Positions 41,751 to 50,876 of a stretch of 64,000 bases of DNA are shown here, piece after piece (position 1 is the stretch's first letter; each line of letters begins with the position of its first letter). The stretch is from an uncultured Christensenellaceae bacterium (GTDB lineage: Bacteria; Bacillota; Clostridia; Christensenellales; Borkfalkiaceae), in contig CAJULB010000002.1 of NCBI GenBank assembly GCA_910587005.1, positions 310,001 through 374,000 of the forward strand. Reading direction: 5' to 3'. The notes beneath the pieces are model-generated. The model ran no database searches. It was not told the DNA's origin and saw only the letters and a list, made by a program, of their open reading frames with translations. The position numbers and the translations under genes were made by a program.

Positions 41751-43163
41751 ATGAAAGCATTTATGGACGCAGATTTTCTGCTCGATACCGAAACGGCGAA
41801 AAAGCTCTATCACGGGCACGCCGAGCATATGCCTATAATCGACTATCACTGCCACTTGCAGCCCAAGGAAATTTACGAGGACAAGAAATTCCGCAATTTA
41901 GCGGAGGTTTGGCTGGGCGCTGGCGACAGATACGGCGACCACTACAAGTGGCGCGCGTTGCGTGCAAGAGGATACGCCGAGGACAGCATTTCCGGTCCCG
42001 ACGACGATTACAAAAAATACCTTCAATTCGTCGAAAGTATGCCATACTTCGTAGGCAATCCGCTTTATCACTGGTCGCATTTAGAGATGCGCAGATACTT
42101 CGGTATCGACGAAATCATAAATAAAGAAAACGCAAAAGTCATTTGGGATAAGGCAAACAAGGTGCTTGAAAAGCTCACCGCGCGCGAAATGATGTACAAA
42201 TTCAACGTAAAAACCGTCTGCACCACGGACGACCCCGTTGACAGCCTTGAATGGCACAAAAAAATGAACGCAGACAAAACGCTGAAAGTGCGCGTCCGTC
42301 CCGCGTTCCGCCCCGATAAGGCTATAAATGTTGAATTAAGCTGGTTCGCAGACTGGGTTAAACAGCTTGCGGGCGTAGTCGGCAAGCCCGTAAAGACGCT
42401 TGAAGATTTGTGCAACGCGCTTGCGGAAAGAATTAAATTCTTCGACGAAATGGGCTCAAAGCTTTCCGACCACGCTCTGGACGTGGTTCACTACGCGCCC
42501 GCAACGTATGACGAAGCGAACAAAATCTTCTTAAAGGGAATGAAAGGTCAGCCCGTTTCCGTAGAGGAGCAGGACAAGTACAAGGGCTATATTTTGGTTT
42601 TCCTTGCAAAGGAATACGCAAAATACGGCTGGGTTCAGCAGTACCATATAGGCGCACTGCGCAACAATTCAAAGAGCATGCTTGAAAAAATCGGTCCAGA
42701 TACGGGCTTTGACGCAATCGAGGACGCGGTGTATATGGAAAAGCTTTCCGCGCTTTTGGGCGAGCTGGATAAGGACGGAAATATGCCCAAAACAATTCTG
42801 TATTGCCTTAACCCGCGCGACAACTACGCGCTTACCGTGCTTGCGGGGTGCTTCCAGAAAGAAGGCGTAAAGGGCAGAGTGCAGGTCGGCACGGCGTGGT
42901 GGTTCCTTGACCAGCAGGACGGTATGAGGCAGAATCTCGAAACGCTTATGCAGGTCGGACTTGTCGCGCAGTCGGTCGGTATGCTTACCGACAGCCGTTC
43001 GTTCCTTGCATATCCCCGCCACGAGTATTACAGACGCTTGCTTTGCCAGATGCTCGGCCGTTTGGTTGAGAGCGGACAGTACCCCGTAGAGGAACTGCCC
43101 GCCCTCGGCAAGATTGTAGAGGACGTCTGCTACAATAACGCCGCGGAATTTTTCGGATTTTAG
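41751..43163 (+). CDS. uxaC: Glucuronate/galacturonate isomerase
   Basis: A 470-residue UxaC of the amidohydrolase-like superfamily, standard length. IIDYHCHLQPKEIYED holds the His-x-His metal motif, TTDDPVDSLEWH follows, and the C-terminus has AWWFLDQQDGMRQNLETLMQ and the TDSRSFLAYPRHEYYRR region. It isomerises D-galacturonate to D-tagaturonate and D-glucuronate to D-fructuronate, the entry step of the pathway. An AGGAG site precedes the ATG. It is the last gene of the uronate cluster. No mannonate branch (UxuA) is seen. Confidence 0.95.
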   Translation: MKAFMDADFLLDTETAKKLYHGHAEHMPIIDYHCHLQPKEIYEDKKFRNLAEVWLGAGDRYGDHYKWRALRARGYAEDSISGPDDDYKKYLQFVESMPYFVGNPLYHWSHLEMRRYFGIDEIINKENAKVIWDKANKVLEKLTAREMMYKFNVKTVCTTDDPVDSLEWHKKMNADKTLKVRVRPAFRPDKAINVELSWFADWVKQLAGVVGKPVKTLEDLCNALAERIKFFDEMGSKLSDHALDVVHYAPATYDEANKIFLKGMKGQPVSVEEQDKYKGYILVFLAKEYAKYGWVQQYHIGALRNNSKSMLEKIGPDTGFDAIEDAVYMEKLSALLGELDKDGNMPKTILYCLNPRDNYALTVLAGCFQKEGVKGRVQVGTAWWFLDQQDGMRQNLETLMQVGLVAQSVGMLTDSRSFLAYPRHEYYRRLLCQMLGRLVESGQYPVEELPALGKIVEDVCYNNAAEFFGF

Positions 43164-43165
43164 TA

Positions 43166-43265
43166 AAATGTGTTGAGTTTGCGCTTTTCTTGCTTATGCA
43201 CAAAAAAGCATGCACCGCTACAAAAATGCTTGCGCGCCTTGTTTTGTCCGTATCTCTGCATTTTA
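43166..43265. repeat. Intergenic hairpin repeat after uxaC
   Basis: A shortened member of the family seen after kduI and uxaB: GTTGAGTTTGCGC start, inverted ATGCAC..GCATGCA core, AAAAATGCTTGCGCGCC and TATCTCTGCATTTT end. Confidence 0.65.
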
Positions 43266-43285
43266 GATAATTCAATATAAATTGT

Positions 43286-43325
43286 AAACCGCCCGACGAA
43301 CAAAAAGTCCGTCGGGCGGTTTTTA
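43286..43325. terminator. Bidirectional terminator between uxaC and pectinesterase
   Basis: AAACCGCCCGACG pairs with CGTCGGGCGGTTT, followed by T-rich sequence on the + strand and TTTACAATTT on the - strand. It serves both converging genes. Confidence 0.88.
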
Positions 43326-43353
43326 AAATTTGTATTTACAATAATCGGCAAAT

Positions 43354-44292
43354 TCAGCGGTTATTTTCCGTAAATTTCCTGTTGCAGTTATCTATAATAT
43401 CACTTGCCTGTTTTTCGGTAAGCTGTCCGCACCAGCCGACGGGTTCGGGCGGTACGGCGCAGTTTAAATTATAAAATGAAAATCTCGCCGTTTTGTCGCG
43501 CTCGGTATCGTTCCACTTGTCGAAAAGCTCGGGTCGGATATGTCCGTCCGCACGGCAGTCGATAAACGCGCATTTGCCGAAGTCGCGCCACGGTCTGGCA
43601 AGAAAAACGGTATTTTCGTCCGCCCCGCCGTTTTTTAAATAACAGTTTATAAAGTAAAACCCGCCGTTTTGCACAAGGTGGTGGCAAGGTGCGGCAATAT
43701 AGCCCGTTCCGCGCTTTTCGTGCAGAGAAATTATCTCGCAGTCCTTAAAATACGCTTCTGCTCCGCCGAAAATAAAGTCCACCGTACCGCTTATACGGCA
43801 ATTTTTGAAAAGGTGCAAAGAGGTTCCGTCCATATAAAGCTGGTTCTCGGGAATAAATCCGCGGTAGCGCACAACCAAATCGTCGGGAAAGGGAGCCAAA
43901 AACAGCGTGTCCTGCGTGGATTTCAGATTTACGTTTTCCGCATAAAAACGCTTTGCGTTGACGGAAAGCGCAACGCATTGTCCTACCGTCTGCGGGTCGG
44001 TGTTGGAATTTTCGACTGTAAGATTTTTAAGCGTAACGTTTTCGCCCGAAATACACAAAGTGTACGTGCGGAACGTATTGTACTCTTTTCCGTCGGCGTG
44101 CTGTTTGCGCGCGTAGTCGCCGTATGTTATTATTGTTGTTTCACGGCTTTCGCCTATGACGGTAACATTGTCGGCTTTGATTTCCGTCTTCTGTCTGTAA
44201 ATACCCGCGGACAAATATATTGTGGCGGGTTTATCGATACAATTCAATATATTCTGTATATTATCTTTTGGCGTAAGGTGAAAAATCTGCAT
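43354..44292 (-). CDS. Pectinesterase (CE8), no signal peptide
   Basis: A 312-residue right-handed beta-helix esterase. VGQCVALSV carries the oxyanion Gln, STQDTLF the next conserved Gln-Asp, GTVDFIFGGAEAYF the nucleophile Asp and LARPWRDFGK the Arg. These are the four signature regions of pectin methylesterase, which removes methyl groups from homogalacturonan. It begins directly with QIFHLTPKDNIQNIL and has no signal peptide, so it likely acts on imported methylated oligogalacturonides in the cytoplasm. It is the only - strand gene of the pectin region, divergent from the membrane-protein operon. Confidence 0.93.
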   Translation of the reverse strand: MQIFHLTPKDNIQNILNCIDKPATIYLSAGIYRQKTEIKADNVTVIGESRETTIITYGDYARKQHADGKEYNTFRTYTLCISGENVTLKNLTVENSNTDPQTVGQCVALSVNAKRFYAENVNLKSTQDTLFLAPFPDDLVVRYRGFIPENQLYMDGTSLHLFKNCRISGTVDFIFGGAEAYFKDCEIISLHEKRGTGYIAAPCHHLVQNGGFYFINCYLKNGGADENTVFLARPWRDFGKCAFIDCRADGHIRPELFDKWNDTERDKTARFSFYNLNCAVPPEPVGWCGQLTEKQASDIIDNCNRKFTENNR

Positions 44293-44366
44293 AAATACTC
44301 CTTTTAAAAACCACTGTTATTGTAGCACATTTTTCCTTGTGAAACAATAAAAAAATAAAAAGAGTA

Positions 44367-44395
44367 TTGATTTTTAAAATATGCTATGTTATAAT
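44367..44395 (+). promoter_or_regulatory. Promoter of the pectin transport operon
   Basis: TTGATT and a perfect TATAAT are 17 bp apart. The first start codon is 62 nt downstream; the divergent pectinesterase gene starts 75 nt upstream, so a shared regulator is possible. Confidence 0.7.
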
Positions 44396-44457
44396 GTGTA
44401 AGCTAAGTGTAAAAATGTAACATTCTGCGGTCAAAAAAATGTCCGATTAGTAAATAT

Positions 44458-45141
44458 ATGCGTAAAAACGGTTCAAGATTGATTTCAATAGGGCAATATC
44501 GGCTCACCGATTTGTTTTTGTTTGCGGTGATACTTATTGTCGCCGAGCTTCTTGCGTTTTACGCGCCCAGACTTTTCCCCAACAACGCAGACTTTGTGTT
44601 CAGTCTTATGGTGCCGATAGTTCTGCTTGTTATGATGCGCTGGGGCTGGCCGAGCGTATTCTACGCGGTCGGCGACGGACTGCTTGTGTGCCTGCTGAAT
44701 ATGGGCAACGAAAACTTTAACAATTCGCTTTTCGGGGTGTATGTTATAGGCAATGCGTTTATCGCGCTTTTGCTGATTATGACAAAATTCCCCGGCAAGG
44801 AAAGGATAGCGGGCAAGTGGTATTTTTCCGTTTTATTCGTCGTTGCGGGCTGGCTGGCGGTATTTCTCGGCAGGGCGTGCGCCGGCGCATGCTTCGGGCT
44901 GGGCTTTGTTAACGTATTGCAGTCGCAGCTTTGGGATTTGCTTTCGCTTGCGGTGGGAATTGCGCTTATTTTGATTTTGCGCAGGCTTGACGGAATGTTT
45001 GAAGACCAGAAGCATTATCTTCTGCGTGTTGAAAAGGAAAAACGCGAAAAAATGAAGCGCGATACTTTCGGCGACGAGCCTGTGGAAATCGACGAAGAAA
45101 GCCTTTCCATATTAAATAAAAGAGATAACGACTTATATTGA
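44458..45141 (+). CDS. Integral membrane protein, unknown, heads pectin transport operon
   Basis: A 227-residue protein with about five to six hydrophobic helices (from YRLTDLFLFAVILIVAELLA to LLSLAVGIALILILRR) and a charged C-terminal tail of about 50 residues (KEKREKMKRD). I do not recognise it; the helix count and small size recall ECF-type S components but no motif confirms that. No Shine-Dalgarno site is visible before the ATG. It precedes the ABC permeases by 153 nt, with two hairpins between, so it probably belongs to the oligogalacturonide uptake function. Confidence 0.75.
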   Translation: MRKNGSRLISIGQYRLTDLFLFAVILIVAELLAFYAPRLFPNNADFVFSLMVPIVLLVMMRWGWPSVFYAVGDGLLVCLLNMGNENFNNSLFGVYVIGNAFIALLLIMTKFPGKERIAGKWYFSVLFVVAGWLAVFLGRACAGACFGLGFVNVLQSQLWDLLSLAVGIALILILRRLDGMFEDQKHYLLRVEKEKREKMKRDTFGDEPVEIDEESLSILNKRDNDLY

Positions 45142-45173
45142 CGGACAATTAAGTTAAAAATAAAGAAATTCTG

Positions 45174-45216
45174 CAAGGGACACTGTCCCTTGTGTGCGTT
45201 ATGGAAAACGCACACA
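45174..45216 (+). promoter_or_regulatory. Two stem-loops before the pectin permeases
   Basis: CAAGGGACA/TGTCCCTTG and TGTGTGCGTT/AACGCACACA form adjacent perfect hairpins in the leader of the first permease gene. They could act as an attenuator or mRNA stabiliser; no T-run follows. Confidence 0.5.
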
Positions 45217-45294
45217 AACAACGGTAAACGGCGGAAAAACCGCTTTACAAATAATTGCTTATAATTTTTTAAGTGATATGGAGGAAAAATTTCA

Positions 45295-46398
45295 ATGTTC
45301 AAACTCAAGTGTGACGACTTCCTTATCTACGACGAGGCGACGGGAACGTATTCCATGTCCGCCGAACAGCAGGTAAGGGACGAAACGGAGAAGAACAAAT
45401 GGAAGTCTACCGGCTTTACGCTTTTGAAAGACTGGCGCCTGTATCTTATGCTTGTGCCGCTTTTGCTTGTGTACCTGCTGTGGCGTTATCTGCCGATGAC
45501 TAACCTGTTGACTGCGTTTAAATACGCGGATACGGGCGGCGCGACAAACGCGAACGAATACGACTGGTACGGTTTGACAAACTTTAAAGATTTGTTTTTC
45601 AGCTCGACTTCTTACCAGTTCTGGCAGGCGTTCAGAAATACGTTTATAATCGCGTTTTACGGACTGCTGTTCGGTTTCCCGTTCCCCATTATTCTTGCTT
45701 TGTTCTTTAACGAAGTAAAGTCGAATATCACCAGAAGCATTTTGCAGGTTTGCGTGTATCTTCCCAAATTCATGTCCACGGTTATTATAACCTCGCTTGC
45801 AATCGTGCTTTTCCGCGGCCCCACAAAAGACGGTACTACCGAGGGCGTTGGCGTTATAACGCAGTTTCTGCTTGCAATCACGCCAAAGGACGGACCGCTG
45901 CACAATGTGGTTACGTCGGTTCAGGGCAGATACGGACTTGTGTTCACACCGAGATATTTCCGCGCTATATATCAGATAACGGGTATATGGGAACACGGCG
46001 GTTACGATTCGATAGTATTCTTCGGCGCGGTTATCGCAATTTCGCCTACTTCGTATGAGGCGGCGCAGATAGACGGTGCGGGCAAAATGGCGCAGATGCG
46101 CTATGTTGTTCTTCCCGGTATACTTTCAACCGTCGTTATCATGCTTATAATGAAGGTCGGCTCGCTTCTTTCCGTAGGTTACGAAAAGGTTTACCTTATG
46201 GAAAAATCAACCAACTATGAGGCGGCGGATATAGTTGCAACGCTTGCAAACAGATGGTCAGACCCCAATGTTTCGGGCGGCGGCGGAAACGAAGTTTTGG
46301 GTATTGCGGCTGAAATGGTAAACAACCTTATCGGTATGATACTTGTCCTCGGTGCAAACGCCGTTGCGAAACGCGCTTCCGACGTATCGTTGTATTAA
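45295..46398 (+). CDS. ABC transporter permease (LplB type)
   Basis: A 367-residue permease. An N-terminal hydrophilic segment of about 45 residues precedes the first helix (LYLMLVPLLLVYLLWRYLPM), which is longer than in most family members. The EAA loop is EAAQIDGAGKMAQMRYVVLPG, and the C-terminus has the LplB-like TNYEAADIVATLAN stretch. Together with the next permease it forms the channel for pectic or aldouronate-type oligosaccharides. A GGAGG site precedes the ATG. Confidence 0.93.
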   Translation: MFKLKCDDFLIYDEATGTYSMSAEQQVRDETEKNKWKSTGFTLLKDWRLYLMLVPLLLVYLLWRYLPMTNLLTAFKYADTGGATNANEYDWYGLTNFKDLFFSSTSYQFWQAFRNTFIIAFYGLLFGFPFPIILALFFNEVKSNITRSILQVCVYLPKFMSTVIITSLAIVLFRGPTKDGTTEGVGVITQFLLAITPKDGPLHNVVTSVQGRYGLVFTPRYFRAIYQITGIWEHGGYDSIVFFGAVIAISPTSYEAAQIDGAGKMAQMRYVVLPGILSTVVIMLIMKVGSLLSVGYEKVYLMEKSTNYEAADIVATLANRWSDPNVSGGGGNEVLGIAAEMVNNLIGMILVLGANAVAKRASDVSLY

Positions 46399-46409
46399 GG
46401 AGATAACGC

Positions 46410-47357
46410 ATGAAAAGAAAAATGGAAGTAAGCGAGCTTATTTTCAAAATAATCTCGTATTTTTTATTGATAGTTTTTGCGCTTATGTGCGTTTATCCCT
46501 TCATTTATGCTTTAAGTTCGTCGTTCAGCTCGAAAAGCGCTGTGGACGGCGGTGATGTTATTCTTTGGCCCGTAGGGTTCCAGACCGAAGCTTACCGTTA
46601 TATATTTACAAGAAACGCGTTCTGGATAAGCTATGCAAACACGCTGTTCCTTGCATTTATAGGTACAATCTGGTGTCTGGTGTATACGATTTTAGGCGCA
46701 TACGCATTGTCAAAGAAAAGGCTGATGGGCAGACACGCTTTCAACTTCTTCCTTGTATTCACAATGTGGTTTTCGGCGGGTATCGTTCCTCAGTTCGTTA
46801 ACTTTACTAAAACAGGCGATATACTTGCGGCGATAGCGGGCACTTCTTACAGCAATATAGACCAAAAATGGTTGATTATCATTGCAATGGGTATGAACGC
46901 GACCAACGTTATACTTTTAAGAAACGCATTCGAAGGCGTTCCCTCGGAAATAGAGGAAGCGGCAAGAATAGACGGCGCTACCGAAATGCAGATTTTGACC
47001 AAGGTGTATATACCTATGAGCAAGGCGACCATAGCGACGGTTGCGCTGTTCTTCGGAATTTCGCGTTGGAACGGTTACTTCTGGGCAATAAAAATGATGC
47101 CCAACCAAAGCTATTCATGGCCCGTTCAGGTTTATATCCGTGACTTTATCGATAAAACGTCGGGTCTGGTAGAGCCTCCTAAGGACGGTTCTGCATGGGC
47201 GGACGTTATTCCGAGCGATTTCAAGTTCGAAACTCTTTCCGCAATGTCCGTTGTATATGCAATGGTTATCTGCGCGGTTATACCTATCCTTGTAATTTAC
47301 CCCTTCATTCAGAAGTACTTTGCCAAGGGCGTAAATATGGGCGGTGTAAAAGAGTAA
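46410..47357 (+). CDS. ABC transporter permease (LplC type)
   Basis: A 315-residue permease with six predicted helices. The EAA loop EEAARIDGATEMQILTKVYIPM and the ending IQKYFAKGVNMGGVKE are typical of LplC/YtcP partners for oligogalacturonide or aldouronate transport. It starts 11 nt after the first permease with a GGAG site, and the binding lipoprotein gene follows after a short repeat. Substrate assignment rests on neighbouring pectin enzymes. Confidence 0.93.
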   Translation: MKRKMEVSELIFKIISYFLLIVFALMCVYPFIYALSSSFSSKSAVDGGDVILWPVGFQTEAYRYIFTRNAFWISYANTLFLAFIGTIWCLVYTILGAYALSKKRLMGRHAFNFFLVFTMWFSAGIVPQFVNFTKTGDILAAIAGTSYSNIDQKWLIIIAMGMNATNVILLRNAFEGVPSEIEEAARIDGATEMQILTKVYIPMSKATIATVALFFGISRWNGYFWAIKMMPNQSYSWPVQVYIRDFIDKTSGLVEPPKDGSAWADVIPSDFKFETLSAMSVVYAMVICAVIPILVIYPFIQKYFAKGVNMGGVKE

Positions 47358-47423
47358 AGCTTAAAAAGCGGATATACTTCGCAATACGGCGTCAGGCTTG
47401 CGTTTTGCTTGTATTGCTTGCGC
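47357..47423. repeat. Short intergenic repeat before the pectin binding protein
   Basis: Contains ATACTTCGCAATACGGCG and a TTGCGTTTTGCTTG segment, related to the repeat after kduI but lacking the CGTGTAC hairpin. No ORF. Confidence 0.5.
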
Positions 47424-47501
47424 TGAATAGTGTTTAAAATTATTAAAATTTGTTTAATAACGGTATTTACCGTAAAATTAAAAATATTTAAGGAGAAAAA
47501 G

Positions 47502-50174
47502 ATGAACAAATACAAAAAGATTGCCATGTCTGCTGTTGCAGTCGTTATGGCGGGAACAATGATGGTTCCTCTTGCTGCGTGCAAGCCTAAGAAGCCTATT
47601 ATTCCCGAAAGAGAATTTAATTTAGGCTGGGATGAGGAGCCTACGGATATCGCCGAGAACCTCAAACCCAAACTCAACGATAATAAGCAGCTTGTTTATG
47701 ACGAGAATACTGCGCTTACGCTGAACGTAGGCAACCAAAGCAGTAAGACCCCCCAGTCAATTGCTTACCGCACTTACGAGCTGGGCGGACCTGTAAAGAT
47801 GCCGGACGGTAAAACGTATAACTCAACAGATTTAAAACCCGCCTGGGCAGCGTTGCAGGATACGCTTAAACTCAAATTTACGGATGAATTTACTAACCAG
47901 TCCAAGCAGCTGGAATATGTAACTCCTTCCGGTAACGTTACTATTCAGAACTACGATATCATTACGGCAAGCATGTCTGAAATTAACCAGTTCGGCGACA
48001 GATATCTGCTTGACTTAAACGATTATATCTATTATATGCCTAACTATAAGGCGTTCCTTAAAAATAACCCCGTAACGGTATTCTCGCTTAACGGCAACAC
48101 TACCACGGGCGCGCTTTACGCGGCTCCTTATTTCGACGGTAACAACTCTATCGAAAAATACGAGCTTATCCGCCGCGACTGGGTAAGGATAGTGCTTGAC
48201 GGCGACGTTTCGGGCGCTACCGGCTCTTTCAAAAAGCAGGCAACCGATAAACAGCTTAGCGGCGACACGGCAATAACTCCGTATATGGGCACTACCGGCA
48301 GCTGGACAATCGATACTACCAATCCCGGAAAGACCTCCAATACGCTTACATTGACCGTAAGCTATGCGGACGCGCTTTCGGCGGCTAAAAACGCAAGCTC
48401 CGGTCTTGGTAAAGCAATTGCAGACGCGGCAGGCAAAGCTTATACCGGCGACAGCGGAAATATCGTTGATTTGCAGAACTTTGCAATTAAAGAATCCAAC
48501 GGCGGCGCAACGGGCGCTCAGCTTGCGAATATTCTCCGCGAATATATTAAAGTAACGTATAAAGACGGAAACAGTTCTTTCTACAACGGTAAAAAATACG
48601 GTGATGTAACCACGAAAATTTCGGACGTATTCAACGCGTCGTGGGGCGCATGGGACGTTGACCTGCTTGCAGGCTTGCTCCGTTGTATAGTAAGCTCTCC
48701 CGAGCTTTTCGATACTTCGTGGGCAAACAAACTTACAACTTCAAATCTTTACGGCATAATGTCCCGTGAAGCTACCATGCAGAGACGTGCTGATACAATG
48801 TCGCTTGTAGGTCAGCTCTACGGCGTCCGCGGTATGGAAACCCGTTACGAGCGCGCAACTTATCTCGATAAGGACGGACAGCTTCAGGACGGACGCGCTA
48901 ACCCCGAAACATATGAGTTGATTAGCAATATGAGCGGATTTGCAAAGGAAGGTCTGCTTTATACGGGCGATAACGGTACCGACGGAAGAAACAGCTATAA
49001 CTTCGATGGCAAAACCGTTGCGGCAATGACTTACGACTACGCTCAGACGCAGACGAGATTTGCTTTCAATTCAAGCGACGTACCCGAAGGATATGATTTT
49101 GCGCCTATCGTAACGCCCGTATCCAAATGGGACGAAGACTGCGACGCTTCCAACGGACATGAAAAGATTATGCGCTTTACCGAAAGCTGGCGTGCAACCA
49201 AGAACACCGGCTTCTGCGTGCCCAGAGGCGCGGTAGAAGGCAATCCCAACAAGCTTTCCGCAATACTTGCGTTTATCGACTATCTGTTCTCGTCCGACGG
49301 TCAGATTCTTATGACGTACGGCGAACGTTCGACAACCGGAAACAGCAACCCCGACGGTTGGTGGTATGCGGAAAAATCTTCCAAGAGCCTTAACTCTATA
49401 ATTGACAGCGAAAAGACTATACCCGCTACTACTTACGCTCCCGCGCAGTATACGCTTAAAGCTTCTACCGAAGCTGAAAAAGAAGTTAAAAAGCAGGTGT
49501 TCATTTATAAGGGTGAAGTTTACGAAGGCACGCCTTATGCCGACAGAAACGTTCCTACCATGACTACCGCAAACAAAGATTTCTTTGTAGGTAAGACTGT
49601 TAACGGTTTCCAGCAGGGTACAGGCGACGTAGGCTTCAACCAGAAAGGCAGCTACACGGGTTATGCCCGTAACGCTATTGGCTCCACGCTTCCTCTCGGC
49701 AACAAGGACCAGGGCTTTGAAGCTCAGGCTACCGCCGATTGCGCAGTTGACGGACAGAACGTTGTGGACGAGGCGTTGAATAACGGCGCTATACAGCACA
49801 TTAAAAACACTGTTGCACAGAATGAAAGCTTATGGTACCTTACCGTTCCTACAATGCTTCCTACCGACCCTATTTTCAATTCGGATGCTTCGCAGAAAGA
49901 GTTCGGCACTACGCTGTTCTCAGTGGCTAAGGCTACAAAGGTCAACGTATTTATGGACTTAATCTATTACGGACTCGGCAATACCGACCACTATATTTGC
50001 GAGCAGGAAAGCCTTGGAACGTTAAAGGCGTCCGGTGCGGCATACGTTAAGTGGATTAACGATACGTACAAGACAAACAACCTTGGCGCTCTCGACGTCC
50101 GCGTAACTCTTATGCAGACAGCATGGGGCTTGCTTGACAACCTTTACAGTATTACCGGAACTTCCGAAAAGTAA
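47502..50174 (+). CDS. Large sugar-binding lipoprotein (pectic oligosaccharides)
   Basis: An 890-residue extracellular solute-binding protein. The start is the ATG after AAGGAGAAAA; residues upstream are not signal-like. MVPLAACKPKK gives the lipobox. It is about twice the usual 430-560 residues. The family core is recognisable (QNYDIITASMSEINQFGDRYLLDLNDYI near the N-terminus, ILAFIDYLFSSDGQILMTYG later), with large extra segments in between. It should capture pectic oligosaccharides for the two permeases just upstream. A strong hairpin follows the gene, probably raising its level relative to the genes behind it. Confidence 0.88.
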   Translation: MNKYKKIAMSAVAVVMAGTMMVPLAACKPKKPIIPEREFNLGWDEEPTDIAENLKPKLNDNKQLVYDENTALTLNVGNQSSKTPQSIAYRTYELGGPVKMPDGKTYNSTDLKPAWAALQDTLKLKFTDEFTNQSKQLEYVTPSGNVTIQNYDIITASMSEINQFGDRYLLDLNDYIYYMPNYKAFLKNNPVTVFSLNGNTTTGALYAAPYFDGNNSIEKYELIRRDWVRIVLDGDVSGATGSFKKQATDKQLSGDTAITPYMGTTGSWTIDTTNPGKTSNTLTLTVSYADALSAAKNASSGLGKAIADAAGKAYTGDSGNIVDLQNFAIKESNGGATGAQLANILREYIKVTYKDGNSSFYNGKKYGDVTTKISDVFNASWGAWDVDLLAGLLRCIVSSPELFDTSWANKLTTSNLYGIMSREATMQRRADTMSLVGQLYGVRGMETRYERATYLDKDGQLQDGRANPETYELISNMSGFAKEGLLYTGDNGTDGRNSYNFDGKTVAAMTYDYAQTQTRFAFNSSDVPEGYDFAPIVTPVSKWDEDCDASNGHEKIMRFTESWRATKNTGFCVPRGAVEGNPNKLSAILAFIDYLFSSDGQILMTYGERSTTGNSNPDGWWYAEKSSKSLNSIIDSEKTIPATTYAPAQYTLKASTEAEKEVKKQVFIYKGEVYEGTPYADRNVPTMTTANKDFFVGKTVNGFQQGTGDVGFNQKGSYTGYARNAIGSTLPLGNKDQGFEAQATADCAVDGQNVVDEALNNGAIQHIKNTVAQNESLWYLTVPTMLPTDPIFNSDASQKEFGTTLFSVAKATKVNVFMDLIYYGLGNTDHYICEQESLGTLKASGAAYVKWINDTYKTNNLGALDVRVTLMQTAWGLLDNLYSITGTSEK

Positions 50175-50213
50175 TACATTTTAAAAATATTCAACTGTAA
50201 AATTTCAAAACAG

Positions 50214-50244
50214 GTTATCCGCCCGCTTTGGGCGGGCGGATAAC
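50214..50244 (+). terminator. Intercistronic hairpin after the binding protein
   Basis: GTTATCCGCCCGC and GCGGGCGGATAAC form a perfect 13-bp stem with a 5-nt loop. Only A-rich sequence follows, so partial termination or 3' mRNA protection is more likely than a full stop. Confidence 0.65.
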
Positions 50245-50264
50245 AAAAATTTCGGGGAAGAAAA

Positions 50265-50876
50265 ATGAAAGCTCAGATAAAATTTCAAAAAATATTGACG
50301 CTGATAACCTTGATAATAGCGGCGCTTACGTTTGTGTTTGCTATTTGCTTTTTCAGCGGCAATTTAGCTGACCTTTTACGTTATAAACGGATTAACCTTC
50401 AAAAAACAACGGCTAATAAATATGACGGAGCCGATGACTTTTTGTATTTTGCGCAGGATTTTATATCGATACTTGTCGTTCTGGCAATCATATTTATCTG
50501 CATTTGCGCATTTTTGTATTTGACGGACACGCATAAGCGCCGTAAATATTATGTAACTAATTATGTCGCGATAGGGCTTGTTATAGCAATAACGTTGGTA
50601 ACAGCGGTTTTTTGCGTCATATATTTAAGCCTTGCACTTGCGGAATTTCAGGCAATCGACTGGGCGTCATGGAAAAAAGACGCTTACGATAAGGTTGCCG
50701 CATTAGGTTATCCCAGCGTAAGTCAGGAAACGACTATGTTTGTGATAGGTTACGTAACGTCCGGAATAGTCCTTGCAACAGGCGTAGTTTGGGTTTTGAA
50801 CCTTGTCTGGAAAGTTAAACTTATGAAAGGCGAAAAAGCGCTTCTTGAAGCCGGACTTGTCAGGGAGGTGGCTTAA
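50265..50876 (+). CDS. Small membrane protein, unknown, in ABC operon
   Basis: A 203-residue protein with four hydrophobic helices: ILTLITLIIAALTFVFAICF at about residues 10-29, an ISILVVLAIIFICICAFLYL helix, VAIGLVIAITLVTAVFCVIY and GYVTSGIVLATGVVWVLNLV. No family recognised. It begins after the hairpin that follows the binding-protein gene, and its stop codon (TAA) directly precedes the next ATG. Together with three further small membrane proteins around the ATPase it may form an accessory complex of this transporter; that is inference. Confidence 0.75.
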   Translation: MKAQIKFQKILTLITLIIAALTFVFAICFFSGNLADLLRYKRINLQKTTANKYDGADDFLYFAQDFISILVVLAIIFICICAFLYLTDTHKRRKYYVTNYVAIGLVIAITLVTAVFCVIYLSLALAEFQAIDWASWKKDAYDKVAALGYPSVSQETTMFVIGYVTSGIVLATGVVWVLNLVWKVKLMKGEKALLEAGLVREVA

